Assembly (NCBI GenBank): GCA_905372355.1
Contig: CAJPOT010000004.1
Coordinates: forward strand, 62,001-126,000
From: an uncultured Selenomonas sp.
Lineage (GTDB): Bacteria > Bacillota > Negativicutes > Selenomonadales > Selenomonadaceae
Direction: 5' to 3'
Length of the DNA: 64,000 bases
Part shown: positions 57,018 to 64,000 of the stretch, one piece after another
Position numbering within the stretch: position 1 is the stretch's first letter
How the letters are laid out: the number at the start of each line of letters is the position of its first letter
Program-made: the position numbers and the translations under genes
The notes under the pieces: generated by a model
What the model saw: the letters and a program-made list of their open reading frames with translations, nothing else
The model's database searches: none
Told to the model about the DNA's origin: nothing

Positions 57018-57881
57018 TCAGAACATCTGCGCCCCCTGCGTCTTTGTGCAAAAGACGGCGGCATCCGTCTCTTCGCGCAGTCTCTTCGTCAGATTCTGCG
57101 CCGCCCCCTCGCTTTCCATCAGTGCGAAGACCGTCGGCCCTGAGCCGGACATCATGGCAGCGAGTGCGCCCTGCTCCAGCATCCTTTCCTTCAGACGACG
57201 GATCTCCTCATGCTCCTCTATGGTAACACTTTCGAGCACATTGCACAACTCCCGGCAAATGCGCAAGCGATCGCCCGCACCGATGGCGGCGAGCATCTTC
57301 TCCGTGTCCGGGTGGCGCACCGCCTTCTGCGCATCGTAGCGCCCATACGCCCAAGCGGTCGAGACGTCGACGGGCGGCTTCGCCAGCACGACGGGAAAGG
57401 GCGGCAGATCGGCAAGGCGGCGCAGAATCTCGCCGCGCCCCGTCGCCAACTGCGTGCCGCCCGCAAGGCAAAAGGGCACATCAGAGCCGATCTCGGCTGC
57501 AAGCTTCGCAAGCGCCGCCTCATTCAGCCCCTTCTTAAAAAGATCGTTCATCCCGAGGAGCACGGCAGCAGCGTCCGCAGAACCGCCCGCAAGCCCCGCC
57601 GCCATCGGAATCGTCTTTTTCAAGCGGATCGCTATGCCGCCCTCCGACGGAAAACGGCGCAAAAAGAGCGCCGCCGCACGCCACGCGAGATTGCTCTCGT
57701 CCGCAGCGAGCGCCGCGCTTTCGACCTCCAAAGAAATGCCCTGCGCCGTCTTTTCCAGCTCGACCTCATCCGCGAGCGCGACAGACTGCATGACCATCGC
57801 CACCTCGTGATAGCCGTCGGGACGTTTCCCCAGAATGTCAAGCGTCAGATTGATCTTCGCCCGCGCCAAAAACTTCAGCAA
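57018..57881 (-). CDS. ispE: 4-diphosphocytidyl-2-C-methyl-D-erythritol kinase
   Basis: GHMP kinase of the non-mevalonate isoprenoid pathway, 287 residues. ARAKINLTLDILGKRPDGYHEV, the ATP-binding PMAAGLAGGSADAAAVL and the C-terminal MMSGSGPTVFAL are diagnostic. The start is a TTG at 57881 by homology, with GGATGG about 10 bases upstream. It feeds undecaprenyl carriers recycled by the uppP product. Confidence 0.95.
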   Translation of the reverse strand: MLKFLARAKINLTLDILGKRPDGYHEVAMVMQSVALADEVELEKTAQGISLEVESAALAADESNLAWRAAALFLRRFPSEGGIAIRLKKTIPMAAGLAGGSADAAAVLLGMNDLFKKGLNEAALAKLAAEIGSDVPFCLAGGTQLATGRGEILRRLADLPPFPVVLAKPPVDVSTAWAYGRYDAQKAVRHPDTEKMLAAIGAGDRLRICRELCNVLESVTIEEHEEIRRLKERMLEQGALAAMMSGSGPTVFALMESEGAAQNLTKRLREETDAAVFCTKTQGAQMF

Positions 57882-57917
57882 AAGAAATGCACCATCCTTC
57901 CCTATATACCATCATAA

Positions 57918-57946
57918 ATTCTATCAATTTTTTCTCTTTACAGCAA
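57918..57946 (-). promoter_or_regulatory. Promoter of ispE
   Basis: Minus strand: -35 TTGCTG (57941-57946), 17 bases, -10 TAGAAT (57918-57923), 37 bases before the TTG start. Confidence 0.65.
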
Positions 57947-58050
57947 GTCTTAGAAAAAATTTTGGTAGGAATTAACCGGCAAAAGGGCGAATCAAACAAA
58001 ATAGATTCTATTCTATATTTATTATGCCTTGGAAAAGAGGGAACTTTATT

Positions 58051-60024
58051 ATGGATGAAAAGTCTGCAGCACCAGAGGAGACGGAACGCATCAAAAAGGA
58101 CGTGCGCTCCTCCCTCCTCATCGTCCTGCCCCTGACGCTTCTGGCATTCGCCTTTTCGCCGGGGCTGCTCGCAGCCTCCACGCTCGGCATAGACCTGGGA
58201 CCAATCTCGCCCGAAGGAGCGCCGCTCCTCTTTGCAGGAATCGAGCTCTCCCTCGCGCTCGCCATGCTGCTCGCGTGCAAATCCATCCTCGTGCGCGGCG
58301 TCCGCCTGCTCTTCAAATCGCCGTGCGCCGATTCACTCATCGCCGTCAGCGCCATCTCCGCCGTCATCGCGAGCCTCCTCCTCATGGTGCAGATGATGCT
58401 GACGGGAGAAGCGCTCTTTCACCAGCTTCTCTTCACGCCGCTCGGCCTCTTCCTGACCTTCACGCTCGGCGGCAAATACCTCGAAGTGCGCCTCGCCGCA
58501 CGGAAGCTCTCGCTCGACGAGGACGAGGGCATCGTGCCGCCGGGCGCAGAGGAGATGATGGCGGAGCATGAAGCCGAGCGCCAGAGGCGCGAGGAGGAGG
58601 AACGTCGAAAGAAGGAGTCCGAGGCGCGCTACCGCGAACTCGAAGCGCTGCGCGCCGAGGAGCGCCGCCTCGCCGAACTCGAAGCGAGGCGTGCGCGAGG
58701 CGAGGTGCTGCCCGCAGAGGAAGAGGAAGATGAGCCTGCCGCAAGCGACGCGCCCAGGCAGGAGGAAGCGGCGAAGACGCCCGAGCACACACCGCTGCTC
58801 GCCGTCACGGACAATGCCGCCCTGCGCTTTCTCGCCTTCGGCCTGCTGCTCGCCATCGCCGATGCTGCCCTCTGGCAGACCATGGGACTCGATCTTCTGC
58901 AGACGGCGATCTTCTTTTTCTCCGTGCTCTTCTTCGCTTGCCCTGCCGCACTCTTCTTTGCCTCCTCGTTCGCCCTGCCCGAAGCGCTGAAAAAGTGCCG
59001 CGCACAGAAGATCTTCGTGAAGAACGCCGGCGTTTTCGGCACTCTCAAGCACATCAGCGCCATCGCGCTCTCGAAGAGCGGCGGCATCACCGAAGGCAGG
59101 CCGTTCCTCGCGACCATCGTCGGCGAGGGGCTTTCCGACAGTGCGATCCTGGGACTCGCCGCGAGCGCGGAAAACGGCGTCTCCCATCCGCTCGCACGCG
59201 TCCTCGTCGCCAGCGCTGTCAGTCGGGGCGCTCGCCTCATGCGCACCTCGGCGACGAGCAGCATCCCCGGCAAAGGCGTCGAGGCGCTGATCAACGGCCG
59301 AGCCGTACGCCTCGGCAAGCGCGAATGGCTCGAAGAAGAGGGCGTCCAGATCAGCAATTCCCTCTTGACGCAGGGCGACCAATTCGCCTCGCGCGGCAAG
59401 ATCGTCATCTATCTCGCCACGGGCAAGATCGCCAAGGGCCTCCTCGTGTTCTCCGACGAGGCGCGAAGCGACATGCCGCGCACGATCCGCCTGCTGGAAT
59501 CTCTGGGCGTCCAGACCGTCATGATGACGGGCGACTGCCGCACTGCAGCAAAGCGCACGGCGAAGGATGCCGGCATATCCGTCTACCGCGCCGATCTTGC
59601 GCCCGCCGACAAGGCGAAGGAGGTGCAGATGCTTCAGGCGCACGGTCACTCCGTCGCCCTGCTCGCCGCCAAGAAGGAGGACGCGGAGGCAGCCTCGATG
59701 GCTGACGTCGTGCTCGCCATGCAGACGAGCGAGAGCGAGATCGCGCCTGACATCCTCATCGCCTCAGGAGATCCCTCGCACATTCCTCAGCTCATCACGC
59801 TTTCAAGGAAGACCGTCCGCACCGTGCGCCTCGCGCTTTCTCTCGCCTTCCTCGCCGCCGTCCTGGCGGCCGTCCTGCTGCATGCCTCGCTCTTCTTCCT
59901 CGGCGACCTGCGCTTTTTGCCGCTGCTCTCCGTCCTCTCCATGCTCGCGGGCATCGTCGCAGCGACGCTCGTGCCGCTCGGACTCAAGGGCTTCAAATTC
60001 GCGCCGCACACGCTCGACTACTGA
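58051..60024 (+). CDS. P1B-type ATPase-like pseudoenzyme with Glu/Arg-rich insert
   Basis: 657 residues, starting at the ATG at 58051 (GAGGGA 8 bases upstream; an ATG at 58024 has no ribosome site). The order of elements follows a P1B metal ATPase: four membrane helices (about 20-42, 55-77, 92-116, 122-140), a cytoplasmic part, two helices (256-275, 281-306), the P and N domains (about 320-575) and two last helices (593-612, 618-645). The catalytic Asp motif reads SKSGGITEG (Ser341 for Asp), CPC reads CPAA (297-300), and the hinge GDGxND reads AAKKED (539-544). His-Pro (379-380), PGKGVEA and TGD (493-495) remain. The actuator domain with TGE is absent; residues 155-245 are a charged coiled coil. 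It should not hydrolyse ATP by the P-type cycle. It lies directly upstream of cydAB. Confidence 0.85.
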   Translation: MDEKSAAPEETERIKKDVRSSLLIVLPLTLLAFAFSPGLLAASTLGIDLGPISPEGAPLLFAGIELSLALAMLLACKSILVRGVRLLFKSPCADSLIAVSAISAVIASLLLMVQMMLTGEALFHQLLFTPLGLFLTFTLGGKYLEVRLAARKLSLDEDEGIVPPGAEEMMAEHEAERQRREEEERRKKESEARYRELEALRAEERRLAELEARRARGEVLPAEEEEDEPAASDAPRQEEAAKTPEHTPLLAVTDNAALRFLAFGLLLAIADAALWQTMGLDLLQTAIFFFSVLFFACPAALFFASSFALPEALKKCRAQKIFVKNAGVFGTLKHISAIALSKSGGITEGRPFLATIVGEGLSDSAILGLAASAENGVSHPLARVLVASAVSRGARLMRTSATSSIPGKGVEALINGRAVRLGKREWLEEEGVQISNSLLTQGDQFASRGKIVIYLATGKIAKGLLVFSDEARSDMPRTIRLLESLGVQTVMMTGDCRTAAKRTAKDAGISVYRADLAPADKAKEVQMLQAHGHSVALLAAKKEDAEAASMADVVLAMQTSESEIAPDILIASGDPSHIPQLITLSRKTVRTVRLALSLAFLAAVLAAVLLHASLFFLGDLRFLPLLSVLSMLAGIVAATLVPLGLKGFKFAPHTLDY

Positions 60025-60089
60025 GCTTCACGGAGCACGAAACATACGAGCATATCCTCTTCGCGGGGGCGGCTTTCTTCAACAATTTC

Positions 60090-60142
60090 AAGGAAACGCT
60101 GAGTTTGCCTGAAATCCCTTAAAAAAGTACGGTGATTTCCTT
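60090..60142. repeat. Possible short MITE-like fragment
   Basis: It begins AAGGAAACGCTGA, identical over 13 bases to the sequence at 42335-42347 (complement) and over 12 to the end of the repeat at 11547-11558, and closes with GGTGATTTCCTTA, a partial inverse. Only the ends support this, so confidence is low. Confidence 0.3.
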
Positions 60143-60177
60143 ATCCAAAGATTCAAATTCACCGATACACTTATGCC

Positions 60178-60206
60178 TTGTTTTTTGCTGTCCCTTGTTT
60201 TATAAT
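60178..60206 (+). promoter_or_regulatory. Promoter of cydABD
   Basis: -35 TTGTTT (60178-60183), 17-base spacer, -10 TATAAT (60201-60206), 48 bases before the cydA start. No clear Rex or FNR site is visible next to it. Confidence 0.7.
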
Positions 60207-60253
60207 GGACGCATAAAAAATAATTATTTTCTGAAAGGAAGGGGTATCATCCT

Positions 60254-61618
60254 ATGAGCACGGCTGTCCTATCACAATGGCAGTTTGCCATCACCTCGAC
60301 GTATCATTTTCTCTTCGTCCCGCTGACGCTGGGGCTGACATTCTTCCTGGCACTTCTCGAAACCTGTCATGTCCGCACGAAGGACGCGCAGTGGAAGAAG
60401 GAAAGCCGCAAGCTGCTGCAATTCTTCAGCACGGTCTTCCTCATCAACTTCGCCATGGGTGTCGTCACGGGCATCGTACAGGAGTTCCACTTCGGCATGA
60501 ACTGGTCGGAGTACGCGCGCTTCATGGGCGACATCTTCGGTGCGCCGCTCGCCTTGGAGGCACTCTCCGCCTTCTTCCTTGAGTCGACGTTCCTCGGCAT
60601 CTGGATCTTCGGCTGGGATAAATTGTCACCGAAACTTCACTGCGTGACGATGTGGCTCGTCGCCATCGGCGGCAACCTCTCGGCGCTCTGGATCATCGTC
60701 GCCAACTCCTTCATGCAGCATCCGACGGGCTATGCCATCGAAGGCGGCCGCGCCGTCATGACGGACTTCGGCGCTCTCCTCTCGAATCACTACGTCATCG
60801 GCGAGATCACGCATACGTTCTTCGCGGGCATGTCGACGGCGGGCGTCCTGCTCGCAGCCATCACCGCCTACAAGATCCTGCAGGGAGGCCCTGCCGCCGA
60901 CCTCTTCCAGAAGGCCATCAAGGGCATCCTCGCCTTCACGCTCATCGGCCTTCTTGGCGTCGCGGGTGCCGGCCACATGCATGCGCAGTACCTGAAGGAA
61001 GCTCAGCCCATGAAGCTCGCCGCCATGGAGGCTCTGTGGGAGACGGAAGATCCCGCACCGTTCGCCGCCTTCGCCATCATCAACGAGGACAAGATGCAGA
61101 ACGACTTCGAGATCACGATTCCCGCGATGTTCTCCTTCATGGTCTACAATAAGCCTGCCGGCGAAATCAAGGGCATCCGCGACCTGCAGGAAGAAGCCGT
61201 CCAAATGTACGGCTCGGATAACTACGTGCCGAACGTCACGGCGCTCTTCTGGGCGTTCCGCATCATGGTCGGCGCGGGCGGCCTCATGATCCTCATCACG
61301 GGCGCCGCACTCCTTCTCGCGATGCGCGGCAAGCTCGCAGACAAGCGCTGCATGCTCAAGGTGCTGCTCTACAGTCTGCCGCTTCCCTTCATCGCCAACT
61401 CCGTCGGCTGGTTCGTCACCGAATCGGGACGTCAGCCTTGGATCGTCGTCGGCCTGCAGAAGACGGTCGACGCCGTCTCCCCGAACCTCACCGCAACGGA
61501 TATATGGCTGACGATCATCGGCTTCACGCTCATCTATCTCGTGCTCATCGTCTTCGCCCTCGGCGTTGCGATCCGCTTCATCAAGACCAGTCCTTCGCCG
61601 GAAAGGAGTGCAGCATAA
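60254..61618 (+). CDS. cydA: Cytochrome bd quinol oxidase subunit I
   Basis: Haem-bearing catalytic subunit that oxidises quinol and reduces oxygen, 454 residues. Haem His is in STYHFLFVPLTLGL (His18), another in EITHTFFAGMSTAG, and the Cyd signature GWFVTESGRQPW is intact. The periplasmic Q-loop is short, as in Gram-positive-type enzymes. AAGGAAGGGG precedes the ATG. First gene after the cyd promoter; the stop overlaps cydB (TAATG). In an anaerobe the enzyme scavenges oxygen at low levels. Confidence 0.96.
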   Translation: MSTAVLSQWQFAITSTYHFLFVPLTLGLTFFLALLETCHVRTKDAQWKKESRKLLQFFSTVFLINFAMGVVTGIVQEFHFGMNWSEYARFMGDIFGAPLALEALSAFFLESTFLGIWIFGWDKLSPKLHCVTMWLVAIGGNLSALWIIVANSFMQHPTGYAIEGGRAVMTDFGALLSNHYVIGEITHTFFAGMSTAGVLLAAITAYKILQGGPAADLFQKAIKGILAFTLIGLLGVAGAGHMHAQYLKEAQPMKLAAMEALWETEDPAPFAAFAIINEDKMQNDFEITIPAMFSFMVYNKPAGEIKGIRDLQEEAVQMYGSDNYVPNVTALFWAFRIMVGAGGLMILITGAALLLAMRGKLADKRCMLKVLLYSLPLPFIANSVGWFVTESGRQPWIVVGLQKTVDAVSPNLTATDIWLTIIGFTLIYLVLIVFALGVAIRFIKTSPSPERSAA

Positions 61619-62634
61619 TGGATTTGAACATCTTATGGTTTGTCCTGATCGTCGTGCTCTTCACGGGCTTCTTCTTCCTTGAGGGCTTCGACTACGGCGT
61701 CGGCATGCTGCTGCCCTTCGTCGGCAAGACCGACGAGGAGCGCCGCATCACGCTGCGCACGATCCTGCCCGTATGGGACGGCAACGAAGTCTGGATGATC
61801 ACGGCGGGCGGCGCGAGCTTCGCGGCCTTCCCGCACCTTTACGCGACGATGTTCAGCACGTTCTACCTCGCGCTCTTCTTGATGCTCGTCGCGCTCATCC
61901 TGCGCGGCGTCGCGTTCGAACTGCGCGGCCACAAGGACTCCGCCGTCTGGCGCAGCGGCTGGGACAAGTGCATCGTCTTCGGCAGCGTCGTTCCCGCCTT
62001 CCTCTGGGGCGTCGCCGTGACCGATCTCATCGCAGGCCTTGCCATCGACGCGAACATGACGTACACGGGCGGCTTCTTCGGTCTGCTCTCGCCCTATTCC
62101 ATCGTCGGCGGCCTCGCCTTCGTCTTCGTCTTCGCCTTCCACGGCGCGGCATTTTTGACGATGCGCCTCGCTGACCGCCACCTCATCATGCGCGTGCAGG
62201 ACGTGGCGAAAAAGGCCGGCGCTCTCGCCGTCGTCTTCTTCGTCTTGTGCATGGGACTCACCTACGTCTATACCGACCTCTACGCGAATCCCTTCGCTGC
62301 AGGCGCTCTCGTCCTCGCCGCCGTCGTCTGCCTCGCTTCCTATGCGAATGTGATCAACAAGGCCTCGACGAAGGGCTTCGTCTGCAGCGGCCTCGCCGTC
62401 GCCCTGACGGTCGTCGCCTTCTTCCTCGGGCTCTTCCCGCGCCTCATGGTGTCGAGCCTTTCGCCCGAGTACAGCCTGACGATCTACAATGCATCCTCGA
62501 CGCCCTACACGCTGTCGATCATGACGATCGCTGCCGGCTGCCTCGTCCCGATCATACTCTGCTATCAGATCTGGACGTACTACATCTTCCGCAAGCGCGT
62601 GACGGCTGCCGACGCCAACCACCACGGCTATTGA
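61618..62634 (+). CDS. cydB: Cytochrome bd quinol oxidase subunit II
   Basis: Second membrane subunit of cytochrome bd, 338 residues with about eight helices. N-terminal FFFLEGFDYGVGMLLPF and PVWDGNEVWMITAGGA are conserved in CydB. The start at 61618 overlaps the cydA stop and has AGGAG upstream; the longer open frame that starts inside cydA is not CydB-like. Confidence 0.96.
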   Translation: MDLNILWFVLIVVLFTGFFFLEGFDYGVGMLLPFVGKTDEERRITLRTILPVWDGNEVWMITAGGASFAAFPHLYATMFSTFYLALFLMLVALILRGVAFELRGHKDSAVWRSGWDKCIVFGSVVPAFLWGVAVTDLIAGLAIDANMTYTGGFFGLLSPYSIVGGLAFVFVFAFHGAAFLTMRLADRHLIMRVQDVAKKAGALAVVFFVLCMGLTYVYTDLYANPFAAGALVLAAVVCLASYANVINKASTKGFVCSGLAVALTVVAFFLGLFPRLMVSSLSPEYSLTIYNASSTPYTLSIMTIAAGCLVPIILCYQIWTYYIFRKRVTAADANHHGY

Positions 62635-62641
62635 GCAGCAC

Positions 62642-64000
62642 ATGAAGAACAGTCTGCTCTTCCTCACGCTCAAGGAACAAAAGCATATCGTCCTCTGCCG
62701 CGCCTTGCTCGAAGCACTCTCGGGCGTCTTCGTCATCGCCGCGGCATGGCAGACGGCTTCCGTCGTCAACAAGGTCTTCCTCCATGGCGCGGGAATGCAC
62801 GAAACAGCATCAGATTTTCTGGTGCTGTTTTTGTGCGTCCTGGGCGCGGCTCTCCTGCGTCTGCCCAAAAGCAGCCTCGAAGACCGTCTGTCCGAGCACA
62901 TGCGTCTCTTCTGCCGCAAGACGCTGCACCGTGCGCTTCTTGCAGAGGGGCGCGATACGCACGGCGTCCTGACTCTGGCGTTAGAACGCGTGGATGCACT
63001 CGAGCCGTGGTTTCATACCGTCGTTCCGACGGCCATATCGTTCGCCGTGCTCGTGCCCTTCATCCTCGCAGTCAGCGCCGTCTTCGATCCGCTCTCGGCA
63101 TTGCTCTTTTTTGCGACGCTCCCCATAGCGCCCTTCTTGCTCATGCTCATCGGCAAGGCGACGCGTCGCGCGAGCGAGCGCCAATGGTCGAAGATGGAGG
63201 CTCTGACCGCGGGCTTCGGCGAGATGATCCGCGCGGCGATGACCTTGAAGCTCTTTCGCCGCACGGAATCTGAAGGTGCACATCTAAGGGCAAGCAGCCG
63301 CTCCTTTTCCGAAGCATCGCTCGCCGTCCTGCGCCTCGCCTTCGTCTCCTCCTTCGCGCTCGAACTCATCACGACGCTCTCGATCGCACTGATTGCCGTA
63401 TCGATCGGCCTCAGGCTCATCGACGAACAGATCAGCTTTCCTACGGCATTCTTCGTGCTGATTCTCGCGCCGCTCTTCTACCAGCCGCTCAGAGAAGGAG
63501 GCATCGCCTTCCACGCCGCCATGGACGCGCACACGGCAGCAAAGGCGCTTGAGCCGTGGCTCGCCGCTCCCCTCGACAGAGAAGACGGCAGGAGCGAGCA
63601 GATCCTCGTGCCGCCGCGCCTCCTTGCCGAAAAACTTTCCTATCGCTATCCGCTGACGCAAGAAGCTGTCCTCCAAGGACTCGATCTCAACTTTCGCGCG
63701 GGCAAGAAGACCGCGCTCATCGGTGCGAGCGGTGCGGGCAAGACGACCCTGCTCAATCTTCTCGCCGGTCTTCTCACGCCGACCGAAGGAACGATCGTCC
63801 TGCAGGACGGCGCAGGCGACGGAAAGTCTTACGACCTCGCGCATCTTTCGCCTGCCTCGCGCCGTGCGCTCATCACCTATGTGCCGCAGGAAACGCATGT
63901 ATTCAACGCGACGCTCGCCGAAAACATCAGCCTGTGGCAGGAGGGCGCGACGAAAAGCGCCCTGAGCGCCGCCCTTGAGCAAGCGGCGCTCGGCGGCTTC
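62642..64000 (+). CDS. cydD: Thiol reductant ABC exporter CydD, 5' part
   Basis: ABC protein that exports glutathione/cysteine to keep the periplasm reducing and is needed for cytochrome bd maturation. The first 453 codons are visible; the gene runs off the window. Membrane domain about residues 15-325, then ATPase with Walker A GASGAGKTTLL near residue 361 and the Q-loop VPQETHVFN. It starts 7 bases after cydB, so cydA, cydB and cydD form one operon; a cydC gene should follow outside the window. Which of the paired subunits it is (CydD or CydC) is inferred from order. Confidence 0.88.
   Translation, partial: MKNSLLFLTLKEQKHIVLCRALLEALSGVFVIAAAWQTASVVNKVFLHGAGMHETASDFLVLFLCVLGAALLRLPKSSLEDRLSEHMRLFCRKTLHRALLAEGRDTHGVLTLALERVDALEPWFHTVVPTAISFAVLVPFILAVSAVFDPLSALLFFATLPIAPFLLMLIGKATRRASERQWSKMEALTAGFGEMIRAAMTLKLFRRTESEGAHLRASSRSFSEASLAVLRLAFVSSFALELITTLSIALIAVSIGLRLIDEQISFPTAFFVLILAPLFYQPLREGGIAFHAAMDAHTAAKALEPWLAAPLDREDGRSEQILVPPRLLAEKLSYRYPLTQEAVLQGLDLNFRAGKKTALIGASGAGKTTLLNLLAGLLTPTEGTIVLQDGAGDGKSYDLAHLSPASRRALITYVPQETHVFNATLAENISLWQEGATKSALSAALEQAALGGF

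Noticed and set aside
61438..61617. An upstream extension of cydB inside cydA
   Set aside because: The extra residues are a frame-shifted shadow of cydA; CydB homologues begin at 61618.

Overview
The window reads as a chromosomal segment of a GC-rich, flagellated, diderm Firmicute of the class Negativicutes, most like Selenomonas. Evidence for this is the Firmicutes-type regulation (a CIRCE operator, a glycyl T-box, a SAM-I riboswitch, the yicC-remA-gmk-rpoZ-coaBC order) combined with an anaerobic, fumarate-respiring gene set: pyruvate:ferredoxin oxidoreductase, frdCAB, class I fumarase, a sodium-pump decarboxylase pair, a flavodiiron protein and cytochrome bd. The genus is an inference from gene content. 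Almost everything is chromosomal core. I see no phage, transposase, CRISPR array or rRNA operon.

Layout. 1-2.2 kb holds the end of a molybdate importer operon (modABC). 2.2-4.3 kb is groSL behind a perfect CIRCE site. 4.5-8.2 kb holds an AT-richer DUF4143 ATPase, exonuclease III, undecaprenyl-diphosphate phosphatase and a Dps ferritin. 8.2-11.7 kb is glyQS with its T-box leader; an MITE-like repeat lies between promoter and leader, and a chemoreceptor-tail remnant follows glyS in frame. 11.7-15.3 kb is a heterodimeric ABC exporter behind a Fur-type palindrome. 15.5-21.9 kb carries nifJ, an SGNH hydrolase and a flavodiiron protein. 22-31.3 kb is one strand of metabolic genes: oadGB, then acpS-nnrD and the c-di-AMP set cdaA-cdaR-FAD protein-glmM with cbiK appended. 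31.3-33.1 kb is motAB. 33.6-37.5 kb holds a LysR regulator, dapL, a DUF815 ATPase and a tiny secreted protein. 37.5-44 kb is metK with its riboswitch, the coaBC-rpoZ-gmk-remA-yicC operon and prfC. 44.1-45.2 kb holds three tRNAs and a hicAB toxin-antitoxin pair. 45.3-50.1 kb is fumAB-frdCAB, the reductive branch from malate to succinate. 50.3-57.9 kb contains yfcE/rdgB/rph, a CofE-like ligase, thioesterase, prs, glmU, a GntR regulator and ispE. 58-64 kb is the cytochrome bd locus (cydA, cydB, cydD running off the end).

The most unusual gene is at 58051-60024, immediately upstream of cydAB. It has the membrane and P/N-domain scaffold of a P1B heavy-metal ATPase, but the phosphorylated Asp, the CPC metal site and the GDGxND hinge are all lost, and the actuator domain is replaced by a Glu/Arg-rich helix. 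It appears to be a full-length P-type ATPase pseudoenzyme, and its position suggests a role linked to cytochrome bd.

Other points for a second look are a small MITE family, several strong dyads over promoters (fprA, nifJ, the ABC exporter, the DUF4143 ATPase), a terminator placed between the tRNAs and prfC, and repeated use of TTG starts.
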